Positions 5,213 to 14,474 of a stretch of DNA of 20,723 nt are shown one piece after another (the first letter of the stretch is position 1; each line of letters opens with the position of its first letter). The notes below the pieces were generated by a model. It ran no database searches and had not been told where the DNA came from. It saw nothing but the letters and a program-made list of their open reading frames with translations. Source of the stretch: Bacteroidota bacterium (GTDB lineage Bacteria; Bacteroidota; Bacteroidia; Chitinophagales; Saprospiraceae); the NCBI GenBank assembly GCA_029573365.1, contig JAKQGD010000370.1, positions 1 to 20,723 on the forward strand. Direction: 5' to 3'. The position numbers and the translations under genes are program-made.

Positions 5213-5237
5213 CAACCATACTCCAAATTTATTTGAT

Positions 5238-6587
5238 ATGAAGCACAACACCCTATGTCTTATTTTTTTGTTTTTTTTAAATCAGGTTCAGTCACAATTG
5301 CTCTTTGATGTAGAATCATTTAACTTTTCAGAAGATACTATAATTTCGATGACAGTAGGCGACCCTGACAACAATGGCAAAGACGATATCTTTGTCACTG
5401 TCAGCAATAAAAATCTGATATACAAACTGCAGAACAACGGAGTACAATTCAGTAAAACTCCCTATTTATCAAAGGAAAAACCAGACATATTTTCTATTAT
5501 TTCTCTCAATGGAGAAGATGATATTGTATATACAGAAAAAGATAAGAGCACGATACACCTGATGTATGGCAAAGATTCTTATTACAATGAAAAGTCATAT
5601 ATTGCAGGTATCGACCTTGGCACCTCAGCCCAAATAAAAAGTATCGGAGATGTCCAGCCAGTTGAAAACCTGTACAGCAACCGATTTCTTTATGCGATTG
5701 ACCAAAACAATTTGTTTCACATTTTGGCTATTTACACGGGATCCTTCAATAGTGTCGGCAGTGAGTTGAAGGCCTCTATTCCTGTCGGAATACCCGTGCA
5801 GCAGGCCTGTGGCTATTATTTTCAAAACAGAGTCTCACGATTATTTTTTCCAGACATTGAAAATGGAAAACTAAAGGCTATGGTTAAAAAGTGGGATAAC
5901 TTTCAGGGCCCTTATATTGAACCAAATTTTGAAGTTATTGACGAAAACCTTGATAGACCGGTAGCCTGCCTTACCCACACCTCCGGACAAAACGGTGATG
6001 TAATGTTTGTGATTGACAAAGGATCAAAATCTCTGGTTAAATATTATTTAAATGAAAACTATCGCAAAGAAATCTACAATATTGATATCGATAACCCTAC
6101 GCAAATTGCTGTCGGTTTGATAGACAATAATGCTGAAGTAGATATGATTATACTGGACGGTAAAAAGTTGTGGCTTTTGACAGATTTACATAAAAAAGGC
6201 GGGTCAGGTGCTTATCTTCAATCACTGATTGTGGAAGAATCACAAAATATTAAAAATGTCAGGGTTTCAGATTTTAACGGAGACGGATTTTCGGATATTG
6301 TTTACAATCTGCAAGGAGGCAACGAGATAAAAGTGATGACAAATGAAATAAAATCTGCTATCCACGAAGTAGCTGATAACAATACAATAAAACCCAACCC
6401 TTCTCATGGAAGGATTCTGCTGGATTTTATTTTTGAAGAAGTAATAATTTTTAACAGTACAGGTGGGGAAGTATTCAGAAGCGGGCCAGCCACAGAAATA
6501 AACGTGGAACATCTTCCCAAAGGAAGTTACCTTATGAAGACAAAAAACAACAAAAATATTACATCTAAACTATTGATTATTAATTGA
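5238..6587 (+). CDS. Secreted FG-GAP-like protein with T9SS C-terminal sorting domain
   Basis: Encodes 449 aa. An N-terminal signal peptide (residues 1 to about 19, hydrophobic LCLIFLFFLNQVQS) is followed by a beta-rich body. Two calcium-loop motifs of the FG-GAP/VCBS type are visible: DPDNNGKDD (42-50) and DFNGDGFSD (345-353). They suggest a beta-propeller with partly degenerate blades in between. The last 70 residues or so form a type A T9SS sorting domain: IKPNPSHGRILLDF, EEVIIFNSTGGEVFR, then LPKGSYLMKT and a basic end SKLLIIN. The protein is therefore expected to be exported by Sec, then moved across the outer membrane and anchored or released. No catalytic motif is seen; adhesion or matrix binding is the likely kind of role. 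It is convergent with the antiporter gene, with 28 AT-rich nt between stops. Confidence 0.85.
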   Translation: MKHNTLCLIFLFFLNQVQSQLLFDVESFNFSEDTIISMTVGDPDNNGKDDIFVTVSNKNLIYKLQNNGVQFSKTPYLSKEKPDIFSIISLNGEDDIVYTEKDKSTIHLMYGKDSYYNEKSYIAGIDLGTSAQIKSIGDVQPVENLYSNRFLYAIDQNNLFHILAIYTGSFNSVGSELKASIPVGIPVQQACGYYFQNRVSRLFFPDIENGKLKAMVKKWDNFQGPYIEPNFEVIDENLDRPVACLTHTSGQNGDVMFVIDKGSKSLVKYYLNENYRKEIYNIDIDNPTQIAVGLIDNNAEVDMIILDGKKLWLLTDLHKKGGSGAYLQSLIVEESQNIKNVRVSDFNGDGFSDIVYNLQGGNEIKVMTNEIKSAIHEVADNNTIKPNPSHGRILLDFIFEEVIIFNSTGGEVFRSGPATEINVEHLPKGSYLMKTKNNKNITSKLLIIN

Positions 6588-6615
6588 TTATAAAATTTTT
6601 ATTTTTCAAAATATA

Positions 6616-8094
6616 TTACTTCGCCAGTTCCTTTATCTTAATCCTCAGGGCAGCAAATGTCAGTGTCATAAACGGGCTGATCCAGTTAAACACGGCATAG
6701 ACAAAATAGTCTGCTGTAGGAACTCCGAGTACTCCGGCATTGTAAGCACCACATGTGTTCCACGGTATAAGCACAGAGGTTACTGTTCCGGTGTCTTCAA
6801 GGGTGCGGCTGAGGTTTACAGGATGAAGACCCTTATCTCTGAAAGCTTTGTTGTACATTTTGCCCGGTATGACGATGGCGAGGTACTGATCAGAAGCGGT
6901 AACATTGATGGCCAGGCACGAAAATACGGTACTGGCAAAGAGGCCGAAAACAGTATGAAACACATGGAGTAGTGTACTGCTGATTCTTGCCAGGGCACCG
7001 ATGGCATCCATCACCCCACCAAAAACCATAGCACAAATGACGAGCCATATGGTATTAAGCATACCCTCCATGCCTTTGGCCACAAACAGATCATTGAGCT
7101 CAGGGTTGGAAGTTTCCATGTTTACCTTGGTGGTAAGTGCCGTCATAACACCCTTGTATCCTGTGTTAAAATCTAGGGAGGTACCTCCTGCCACTTTTAC
7201 TACCAGCTCAGGCTGAAAGAAAAGTGCAGCTACACCACCTAAAAGGGCTCCAATCAGCAATGCTACCAAAGGCTCCGTTTTACGGATGATCATAATTATA
7301 ACAGTGGCTGGTACAAGAAAAAGCCAGGGACTTACGTGAAAGGTCGAGTCTATGGCTGCCAGTCTGTCTGAAATGTCTACTGCAGCAGCTGAATCGATGT
7401 TGAACCCCAAAATCAGGAATACAATCAAAGCAACCAGAACAGATGGAATTGTTGTGAATAACATGTATCTTATGTGATCAAACAAGGCCGCACCGGCCAT
7501 GGCAGAGGCCAGATTTGTCGTGTCAGAGAGGGGAGAGATCTTGTCTCCAAAATAAGCACCCGAGATGACAGCCCCGGCAGTCATTCCGGGGTAGATGCCC
7601 ATGGTATTGCCAATGCCGATCAGTGCTATGCCCACTGTGGCAGAAGTGGACCATGAGCTGCCTGTAGCTACAGATATTATAGAACATATCACAAGGCTCG
7701 CAGCCAGGAAGATGGAGGGCGAAAGTAGTTTCAGTCCATAATAAATCATGGAAGGAATAATCCCTGACAGCATCCATGTGCCGGCAAGTGCACCAACCAT
7801 AAGCAGAATCAGGATGGCACCGGTGGTAGATTTGAGATTGTGGCCCACTTCTTCGAGCATTTGTTTATACGAAACCTTGTTTCTAAAACCTACTATGGCA
7901 GCCACTGCTGCTCCAATCAACAGGATAAACTGATTGGTGCCTGACACCGCGGCATCTTTAAAAATAAAAATATTGTAAGCCAACAGGCAGACGAGCACAA
8001 CCACAGGAATCAGGGCCTCAGTTATTGACAGCTGGCGGTTGACGATGATTTCTTCCTGCATGGGGCTCTCAGGCCTAATATCTTCACTTCTCAT
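6616..8094 (-). CDS. nhaC: Na+/H+ antiporter, NhaC family
   Basis: Encodes 492 aa with about 11-12 hydrophobic segments spanning nearly the whole length after a short polar N-terminus. The diagnostic NhaC block lies at about residues 150-200: TGSSWSTSATVGIALIGIG, then PGMTAGAVISGAYFGDK followed by SPLSDTTNLA. A second conserved stretch, VTASDQYLAIVIPGKMY, and a late NLSRTLEDTGTVTSVLIPWN block are also present. These proteins exchange Na+ (some exchange malate/lactate plus Na+) for H+ at the inner membrane and help in pH and sodium homeostasis. The length is normal for the family. The gene is transcribed alone, divergent from the efflux operon (142 nt between starts) and convergent with the T9SS gene. 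Substrate details cannot be read from the sequence, because MleN-like malate/lactate antiporters belong to the same family. Confidence 0.9.
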   Translation of the reverse strand: MRSEDIRPESPMQEEIIVNRQLSITEALIPVVVLVCLLAYNIFIFKDAAVSGTNQFILLIGAAVAAIVGFRNKVSYKQMLEEVGHNLKSTTGAILILLMVGALAGTWMLSGIIPSMIYYGLKLLSPSIFLAASLVICSIISVATGSSWSTSATVGIALIGIGNTMGIYPGMTAGAVISGAYFGDKISPLSDTTNLASAMAGAALFDHIRYMLFTTIPSVLVALIVFLILGFNIDSAAAVDISDRLAAIDSTFHVSPWLFLVPATVIIMIIRKTEPLVALLIGALLGGVAALFFQPELVVKVAGGTSLDFNTGYKGVMTALTTKVNMETSNPELNDLFVAKGMEGMLNTIWLVICAMVFGGVMDAIGALARISSTLLHVFHTVFGLFASTVFSCLAINVTASDQYLAIVIPGKMYNKAFRDKGLHPVNLSRTLEDTGTVTSVLIPWNTCGAYNAGVLGVPTADYFVYAVFNWISPFMTLTFAALRIKIKELAK

Positions 8095-8236
8095 GGAAAA
8101 AATAAAGGTTTAATTGCTGATTTATTGTCACAAGATAAAACTTCCTGAATATTTATTTAGAAATTCCTTACTTTGAAGCATTATTGTTAAACAAATTAAG
8201 GCTTAATCCAATTTATTTTTATTCTAACACCAGTTT

Positions 8237-9292
8237 ATGTCCAGATATTTGATATTAACTATCCTCCTTGTCAGTCTGTTTGCCTGCAAAAAGGAGCAGT
8301 CAGCCACTCCGGACAAATCATCCGCAAATGCTGGTCCGCCCAAAGCCATGAAGGTAAATGGTATCATTGTACATGATGAATTTACAAGCGGCAGGTTATC
8401 CACTACGGGCAGTATATTACCCAATGAAGAGGTGGATATAAAAAGTGAGGTTTCCGGTAAAATAACGGGAATTTACTTTAAAGAAGGCACCTATGTAAAG
8501 CAGGGCCAGGTGCTGGTCAAACTGGATGACGATGACCTCCAGGCACAGCTCAATAAACTCAGAATAGAGATCAGGCTCGCTGAGCAAAAGGAAAAAAGAC
8601 AAAAACAACTCCTTGAAGCCTCAGCTGTAAGCCAGGAAGAATATGACATCACTGAGACCAATGTCAGCCTGTTGAAAGCAAATGAAAAAATCCTGATAAC
8701 CTCCATCGAAAAAACAAGGGTTTCAGCACCTTTCAGCGGAGTTATTGGACTTAAGAATGTGAGCCCAGGAGCCATTATTAACCCGGCAACTACCATAGCC
8801 TCACTGCAGAATACTCAGCCTCTTAAAGTGGAGTTTTCGATTCCCGAAAAATACAACGACCTTGTAGCCCCGGGCAAAACAATAGAGTTCAGGCTTGCCA
8901 ATTCTGATGCTACACATCAGGCTACCGTGTATGCCAAGGAACCCAGGGTAGATCAGTCTACACGGACCACCAGGGTCAGGGCCAACTTTACCAATCCCGG
9001 AGGAAAGGTGGTGCCAGGAGCATTTGCCGAAATATCTATCAGTGTAGGCGAAAAAAGCAAGGTTAAAATGATCCCAACTATGGCATACATACCTGATATC
9101 AGTGGAGCCAAGGTAATGGTCAAAAGAGAAGGCAAGGCCACAAGCATACCGGTGAAAGCAGGCACCAGAACCGAGACAGAAATACAGATCCTTGAGGGGC
9201 TGAATGACGGTGACACAGTAATAACTTCCGGTATTTTGCAGCTCAAACCCGGAAACCCGGTTGAGGTCAACGTCATTCAGGAAGCACATTAA
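8237..9292 (+). CDS. RND efflux periplasmic adaptor (membrane fusion protein), lipoprotein
   Basis: Encodes 351 aa. The start gives a lipoprotein signal with lipobox LFAC and Cys17, so the adaptor is lipid-anchored. The order is typical of AcrA/MexE-type HlyD-family adaptors. A first beta/lipoyl half contains SEVSGKITGIYFKEGTYVKQ at about 70-90. A helical hairpin with coiled-coil character follows (about 105-155, rich in Lys, Glu and Leu). Then come the second lipoyl half (SAPFSGVIGLKNVSPGAII), a beta-barrel with DQSTRTTRVRANF, and a membrane-proximal domain ending in DGDTVITSGILQLKPG. It links the inner-membrane pump to the outer-membrane channel. It is the first gene of the operon; the pump gene starts 11 nt after its stop. 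No strong promoter was seen in the divergent gap, where TTACTTTG at 8168-8175 is the best partial match. Confidence 0.93.
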   Translation: MSRYLILTILLVSLFACKKEQSATPDKSSANAGPPKAMKVNGIIVHDEFTSGRLSTTGSILPNEEVDIKSEVSGKITGIYFKEGTYVKQGQVLVKLDDDDLQAQLNKLRIEIRLAEQKEKRQKQLLEASAVSQEEYDITETNVSLLKANEKILITSIEKTRVSAPFSGVIGLKNVSPGAIINPATTIASLQNTQPLKVEFSIPEKYNDLVAPGKTIEFRLANSDATHQATVYAKEPRVDQSTRTTRVRANFTNPGGKVVPGAFAEISISVGEKSKVKMIPTMAYIPDISGAKVMVKREGKATSIPVKAGTRTETEIQILEGLNDGDTVITSGILQLKPGNPVEVNVIQEAH

Positions 9293-9303
9293 CGGGACCT
9301 CAC

Positions 9304-12300
9304 ATGAGATTATCAGAGATAAGTATTCGCAGACCGGTTCTGGCCACAGTAATGTCCATCCTCCTTGTACTGTTTGGTATAATAGGATTTACCTACCTTG
9401 GAGTCAGGGACTATCCTAGTGTAGACCCGCCGGTTATAACGGTTAGCACCACTTATACCGGTGCCAATGCCGATGTGATCATCTCACAGATTACCGAGCC
9501 GCTAGAGGAGTCTATCAATGGTATAGATGGTGTAAAAACCATCACCTCTACAAGCAGCGATGGCAGGAGTACCATTACTGTCGAGTTTGACCTCGACGTA
9601 GACCTCGAGACCGCAGCCAACGATGTGAGGGACAGGGTATCAAGGGCTCAGAGAAATTTACCCCCTGATGCCAATCCCCCGATAGTGTCAAAAGCAGATG
9701 CAACGGCTCAACCCATCATGTCCATGACCGTGCAAAGCGATCAACGAAGTCTGCTGGAACTTACAGAAATCGGAAACAACCTGTTTAAGGAGAGGTTCCA
9801 AACCATACCCGGGGTCAGTGGAATAAATATTTGGGGCGAAAAACGCTTTTCTATGAAGCTTTTTATGGACCCCTCAAAAATGGCCGCCCAGGGCATCACA
9901 CCTGTAGATGTAAGGAGTGCCCTCACCAACGCCAATGTGGAGTTGCCTACCGGAAAAATCGAAGGCGATGCCACAGAACTAACCATACGTACAGTAGGCA
10001 GGATTGAAACTGTCGAACAATTCAATGACCTGATCATCCGCGAAAGAAACGGTGTTATTACACGCTTCAGGGACATAGGTTACGCTGAGCTCAGACCCGA
10101 AAACGAAAGGTCTATGCTGAGGGGCAATGGAGGTATAGCTATGATAGGTATAGCAGTGGTGCCGCAGCCCGGAGCCAACTATATAGCTATATCAGAAGAG
10201 TTTTACCGCCGCCTGGAAACAATGAAGAAAGACCTACCTGCGGACCTCAAACTCGGCATGGCCTTAGACATGACCATTGGCATTAAAAAAGCCATTTCCG
10301 AGGTGGAAGAAACTATATTGATAGCATTCGGACTCGTGGTTCTGGTTATTTTCGTATTTTTAAGAAACTGGAGGTCTACACTCATCCCTGTGGTTGCCAT
10401 CCCGATATCATTGGTAAGTACATTTTTTATCATGTATCTGGCCGACTTTTCCATCAACATCCTCACCCTCCTGGGGATAGTGCTGGCAACAGGACTGGTA
10501 GTAGACGATGCCATCGTAGTCCTCGAAAACATCTACCAAAAGATAGAAAAAGGCATGTCGCCCAGAGAAGCTGCCTTTAAGGGATCAGAAGAGATCTTTT
10601 TTGCCATCGTTTCTACCACAGTTACGCTGGTTTCTGTATTTCTCCCCATCATGTTTCTTCAGGGGCTTACAGGAAGATTGTTCAGGGAGTTTGGTGTTGT
10701 GGTGGCAGGGTCCGTGCTTGTATCGGCCTTTGTTTCTCTTACTCTGACACCGATGATGAGTGCCAACCTGCTTAAGCATGGCGGAAATGAAAACTTTTTT
10801 TACAGATTTACAGAGCGTTTTTTTACAGGTATGACCAATGGTTATGCCTGGGGTCTGGATAAGTTTTTCAAAATAAGGTGGGTGGCGGTTCTGATCATGT
10901 TGTTATCAGGATGGATGGTATACAAACTGGGAAAATCACTGCCTACTGAGTTGGCCCCAATGGAAGACAAAAGCAGATTTAGCATCAATGCTACTGCTCC
11001 CGAGGGAACATCCTTCGACTTTATGAATGAATTTATCGGCAGGGTTATAGCCGACGCCGAGGCATTGCCGGAAAAGGAGTCTATACTCTCCGTGACCGCC
11101 CCGGGTTTTGGTGCTTCGCAGGCATCCAATACAGGTTTTGTGCGGGTTACACTCGTGGATCCTGAAAAAAGGACCAAAACCCAGATGCAGATTGCTGACG
11201 AAATGAACAAGGCAATCAGAAAATATACCGAGGCCAGAGTATTTATTAATCAGGAACAAACCATAGGAGACAGACGGGGCGGTCTGCCCGTTCAGTATGT
11301 CATCATGGCCCCAAATTTTGAAGGGCTTAAAAAAGTAATTCCACCCTTTCTTGAAAAAGCCAGGCAAGACCAGACTTTTCAAGCCGTTGACATAAATTTA
11401 AAATTCAACAAACCCGAACTCAAGATCGACATTGACCGCAACAGAGCCCAGGCTTTGGGTATCTCGGTGATGGACATTGCTCAGACTCTGCAGTTGTATT
11501 TTGCCGAGCAAAGACTTGGATACTTTATAAAAAACGGAAAACAGTACCAGGTCATAGGTATGGTGGATCGAAAGGACAGGGACCAGCCCTCAGACATCAG
11601 TTCGGTATATGTCCGGTCAAAAACCGGTGAAATGGTGCAGCTCGACAATCTTATCACCATGTCTGAGCAGAGCAATCCTCCACAACTTTACCGATTCAAC
11701 AGGTATGTTTCTGCCACCATATCTGCAAGTACATCACCCGGATTTTCATTGGGTCAAGGTATTGAAGCCATGCAAAACATCGGAAAGGAGGTTTTGTCAG
11801 ATGATTTCAGAACAGATTTGTCCGGCCCTTCAAAAGAATTTGCTGAGAGCTCCTCCACCTTGTTATTTGCATTTATTCTGGCCTTGGTTCTGGTATACCT
11901 GATTCTTGCAGCACAGTTTGAAAGTTTCATGGATCCCCTAATCATCATGCTTACAGTTCCCCTGGCTCTTGCAGGTGCCATTCTGGCACTTTGGTACACT
12001 GATTCCACTCTCAATATCTTCAGTCAGATAGGCATCATTGTACTCATAGGCATTGTAACAAAAAACGGTATTCTCATCGTAGAATTTGCCAACCAAAGAA
12101 AAGATGAAGGTTACTCCACTCTGGAAGCTGTGCGGGACGCATCCATTTCCCGATTAAGGCCTATCCTAATGACGAGCCTCGCCACGGTTCTTGGGGCGTT
12201 GCCCATAGCCCTTGCCTTGGGGGCAGCGTCCATTTCCAGAGTGTCTATGGGTATTGCGGTCATAGGAGGCCTTATGTTTTCGCTGATTCTGACTTTATTT

Positions 12301-12366
12301 GTCATTCCTGCCCTATACACACTGATGTCGGGCCACAAAAGAATACAAGCCGATGAAGGTCATTAA
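9304..12366 (+). CDS. RND multidrug efflux pump, HAE1/AcrB type
   Basis: Encodes 1020 aa, the usual size for AcrB/MexB homologues. The N-terminus RRPVLATVMSILLVLFGIIG is the first transmembrane helix. A large periplasmic porter domain follows, then six helices, a second porter domain and six more helices. The proton-relay residues are present: Asp401 and Asp402 in TM4 (GLVVDDAIVVLENI) and Lys920 in TM10 (TKNGILIVEFANQRK). The RPILMTSLATVLGALPIAL stretch near the end is the classical RND signature. The pump uses proton flux to push lipophilic drugs, dyes, detergents or bile-like compounds through the adaptor and outer-membrane channel. The substrate cannot be told from sequence. The TolC-like gene starts inside its 3' end with a 14-nt overlap (12353-12366), showing translational coupling. 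Confidence 0.95.
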   Translation: MRLSEISIRRPVLATVMSILLVLFGIIGFTYLGVRDYPSVDPPVITVSTTYTGANADVIISQITEPLEESINGIDGVKTITSTSSDGRSTITVEFDLDVDLETAANDVRDRVSRAQRNLPPDANPPIVSKADATAQPIMSMTVQSDQRSLLELTEIGNNLFKERFQTIPGVSGINIWGEKRFSMKLFMDPSKMAAQGITPVDVRSALTNANVELPTGKIEGDATELTIRTVGRIETVEQFNDLIIRERNGVITRFRDIGYAELRPENERSMLRGNGGIAMIGIAVVPQPGANYIAISEEFYRRLETMKKDLPADLKLGMALDMTIGIKKAISEVEETILIAFGLVVLVIFVFLRNWRSTLIPVVAIPISLVSTFFIMYLADFSINILTLLGIVLATGLVVDDAIVVLENIYQKIEKGMSPREAAFKGSEEIFFAIVSTTVTLVSVFLPIMFLQGLTGRLFREFGVVVAGSVLVSAFVSLTLTPMMSANLLKHGGNENFFYRFTERFFTGMTNGYAWGLDKFFKIRWVAVLIMLLSGWMVYKLGKSLPTELAPMEDKSRFSINATAPEGTSFDFMNEFIGRVIADAEALPEKESILSVTAPGFGASQASNTGFVRVTLVDPEKRTKTQMQIADEMNKAIRKYTEARVFINQEQTIGDRRGGLPVQYVIMAPNFEGLKKVIPPFLEKARQDQTFQAVDINLKFNKPELKIDIDRNRAQALGISVMDIAQTLQLYFAEQRLGYFIKNGKQYQVIGMVDRKDRDQPSDISSVYVRSKTGEMVQLDNLITMSEQSNPPQLYRFNRYVSATISASTSPGFSLGQGIEAMQNIGKEVLSDDFRTDLSGPSKEFAESSSTLLFAFILALVLVYLILAAQFESFMDPLIIMLTVPLALAGAILALWYTDSTLNIFSQIGIIVLIGIVTKNGILIVEFANQRKDEGYSTLEAVRDASISRLRPILMTSLATVLGALPIALALGAASISRVSMGIAVIGGLMFSLILTLFVIPALYTLMSGHKRIQADEGH

Positions 12367-13672
12367 CCTTATTTATGGTATACTGCTGGTCGTAATGCCG
12401 AGTCTCCTGTTTTCACAGAAGGCGGCGGTGCTGACACTGGACGAGGCCGTCAGCCTTGCGGTGCAAAACAACTTCAATGTACGCATCGCCCGCAATGAAG
12501 CTATGATAGACAAAACCAACAATACGGCCGGAAACGCCGGTATGCTGCCTGAGGTGGCTCTTAATTTTGGTACTACTTCAAATATTAACAACACCAAACA
12601 GGAGTTTTTCAGCGGTGACACCAGACAGGGTTCGGGCGTAAATACCTCCAATATAAATGCTAACGTATTGTTGGGCTGGACGGTCTTTGACGGCATGCGT
12701 ATGTTTGTAACCCGTGACAGACTCAGAGAAATAGAGCAGACGGGGCAGTTAAATCTGCAGTTGCAGATAGAACAAACGATTTACCAGGTGATCTCTGCCT
12801 ATTACAGCATAGAGCAACAGAAAAAACGAATTTCGACCATTGAGAAAGCTATAGAAATCTCCATCGAGAGAAAACAACTGGCAGAACTTAAACTCAGTGT
12901 GGGTACCGGATCTGCGGTTCCGGTCTTGCAGGCCAGGGTAGATATCAATGCTGACAGTGCCTCACTTGTACGGCAGTTATGGATGCTTAAAAACTCCAGG
13001 GTTATGCTCAATGAAATTATAGGCAGGACCCCTGAGACAGATTTTGAAACGGAAAGTTACGATAGCGAAAAGGAACAGATACCTGATTATGCCACATTGG
13101 CTGAAAAAGTACAAAACAGAAACAGCTTGATTATGATGGCAGAAAGGAATATTCGCCTTGCAGAACTCAATATAAAACAATGGGAGTCCAATCGCTATCC
13201 ATCACTCGACCTAAATCTGGGATATAATTTTAACCGCTCCAAGGCGGAAATAGGCATCCTTAAGTTTAACCAGAACAATGGAGTTTCTTATGGCCTGACC
13301 GGAAGATGGAACCTATTTAACGGCTACAACAACAAAAGAGAAATCCAGGTAGCCAAACTGGGAATGGAGACCACAAAACTTGCCCGTGAACAAATGCTCC
13401 AAAGTGTGTCAACTGACCTGTTTACATTTTACAACAATTATACAGCGGCCCGTGATTTATCTCGTTTTGAGGATGCAAATATTAAGGTTGCGGAACAAAA
13501 CCTGGCAATTACTACCGAAAAAATGCGTGTAGGTACCATAGACGCCCTCGAACTGAGGCAGGCACAGTTAAATCTTGTTGACGCTGAGTTCAGAAAAATT
13601 GCGTCCGATTTTGAGGCCAGGATGGCATGGCTGGAGATACGCAGGCTGACAGGTGAGTTTCTTAAAAACTGA
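12353..13672 (+). CDS. TolC-family outer membrane efflux protein
   Basis: Encodes 439 aa with a signal peptide (1 to about 21, ending LLFSQ). The mature part begins LTLDEAVSLAVQNNFNVRIARN, the usual start of OEP-family proteins, and is followed by long amphipathic helices with repeated structure: the two halves (about 30-230 and 240-439) each contain a helix-strand-helix unit. Phrases such as KQLAELKLSVGTGSAVPVLQ and EKMRVGTIDALELRQAQ are typical of this family. The protein trimerises to form the outer-membrane barrel and periplasmic tunnel of the tripartite pump. Its ATG lies in the last codons of the pump gene, and the MOSC gene starts 16 nt after its stop, so all four genes probably share one transcript. 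Confidence 0.93.
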   Translation: MKVINLIYGILLVVMPSLLFSQKAAVLTLDEAVSLAVQNNFNVRIARNEAMIDKTNNTAGNAGMLPEVALNFGTTSNINNTKQEFFSGDTRQGSGVNTSNINANVLLGWTVFDGMRMFVTRDRLREIEQTGQLNLQLQIEQTIYQVISAYYSIEQQKKRISTIEKAIEISIERKQLAELKLSVGTGSAVPVLQARVDINADSASLVRQLWMLKNSRVMLNEIIGRTPETDFETESYDSEKEQIPDYATLAEKVQNRNSLIMMAERNIRLAELNIKQWESNRYPSLDLNLGYNFNRSKAEIGILKFNQNNGVSYGLTGRWNLFNGYNNKREIQVAKLGMETTKLAREQMLQSVSTDLFTFYNNYTAARDLSRFEDANIKVAEQNLAITTEKMRVGTIDALELRQAQLNLVDAEFRKIASDFEARMAWLEIRRLTGEFLKN

Positions 13673-13688
13673 CACTTGTTTTTTGAGG

Positions 13689-14474
13689 ATGCTACAAATA
13701 ATTCAGTTATATATATATCCAGTAAAAAGCCTGGGAGGGGTTTCGGTCCATTCCGCCATGGCACTTGAAGAAGGTTTTGAGTATGATCGCCGATGGATGC
13801 TTATTGACGACCAAAACCGGTTTATTACTCAAAGAGAAATTCCTATGTTGTCACTTTTCCGTACAGGGATAGACAACGACAAAATTACCGTACAGTATGG
13901 GGCCCGCACTTTGGAATTTTCGGCAAAGGAATCCACGGGTACCATGGTCAGGACTTCAGTTTTTGACGATGCGGCCACAGGTATTGCAGTTTCCGAAGAA
14001 GCCGACAAGTGGTTTTCGTCCGCACTGGACAAAAATGTCAGGCTGATTAAATTAGCTTCAGACAAGCCCAGGGTCCATTTTGTAAAAAAGTACGGACGCG
14101 ACATATCCGTGAGTTTTGCTGACGGATATCCTTACATGATGACGGGCACAGCCAGCCTTGACCATCTGAACAGCCGTATGAGTGAACCAGTATCGGTCAA
14201 CAGATTCCGGCCTAATATTGTCGTCAGTACGGACACACCGCACCTTGAGGACACCTGGTCTTTAATCCATGCAGGTAAGGCCACATTCGGAAATGTGAAG
14301 CCTTGTGGCAGATGCAGGATAATTACCATCGAACAGGAAACGTCGACTATAAAAAACGAAACCCTTACAGTCCTGAGCCAATATCGCAGGTCTGGTAACT
14401 CCGTTACTTTTGGTGTCAACCTGATTTGTCACCTACCAGGAATGGTCAGGGTAGGCGACCATATCATTGTTTGA
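13689..14474 (+). CDS. MOSC domain protein (molybdenum cofactor-dependent, YcbX/mARC-like)
   Basis: Encodes 261 aa from the ATG at 13689. An upstream in-frame GTG at 13653 would overlap the TolC-like gene and add 12 residues with no family similarity. Residues 1 to about 120 are the MOSC N-terminal beta-barrel (LYIYPVKSLGGVSV, then EYDRRWMLID). The MOSC domain follows, with NRFRPNIVV (171-179) and KPCGRCRI (204-211). Cys206 and Cys209 lie in the conserved CGRC motif, where one Cys is expected to bind the Mo centre. The family acts in reduction of N-hydroxylated compounds (mARC, YcbX) or sulfur transfer. The ferredoxin domain at the C-terminus of YcbX is absent, so a separate electron donor would be needed. 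It is the last gene of the efflux operon. Its stop abuts the stop of the convergent OsmC gene with no spacer. Confidence 0.88.
   Translation: MLQIIQLYIYPVKSLGGVSVHSAMALEEGFEYDRRWMLIDDQNRFITQREIPMLSLFRTGIDNDKITVQYGARTLEFSAKESTGTMVRTSVFDDAATGIAVSEEADKWFSSALDKNVRLIKLASDKPRVHFVKKYGRDISVSFADGYPYMMTGTASLDHLNSRMSEPVSVNRFRPNIVVSTDTPHLEDTWSLIHAGKATFGNVKPCGRCRIITIEQETSTIKNETLTVLSQYRRSGNSVTFGVNLICHLPGMVRVGDHIIV

Larger units (their letters stand above)
4848..5237. other. Gene-free stretch between the 62-aa gene and the T9SS cargo gene
   Basis: About 390 nt has no convincing gene. The two open frames of 60-90 codons inside have odd Cys/Thr- or Asn/Tyr-rich translations and no family features. It contains an orphan -7 box TATCTTTG (4858-4865), a GC-rich extragenic-repeat-like block (about 5060-5140) with a perfect palindrome, and the promoter box of the next gene. 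Base composition appears to change across this stretch, so a segment boundary may lie here. Confidence 0.55.

Noticed and set aside
4870..5236. Two overlapping open frames of 60 and 89 codons after the 62-aa gene
   Set aside because: One is a Cys/Thr string, the other runs through the palindromic extragenic repeat. Neither has family features.
13653..13688. Upstream GTG start for the MOSC gene
   Set aside because: The extra 12 residues overlap the TolC-like gene and are not family-like. The ATG at 13689 starts exactly at the conserved beta strand.
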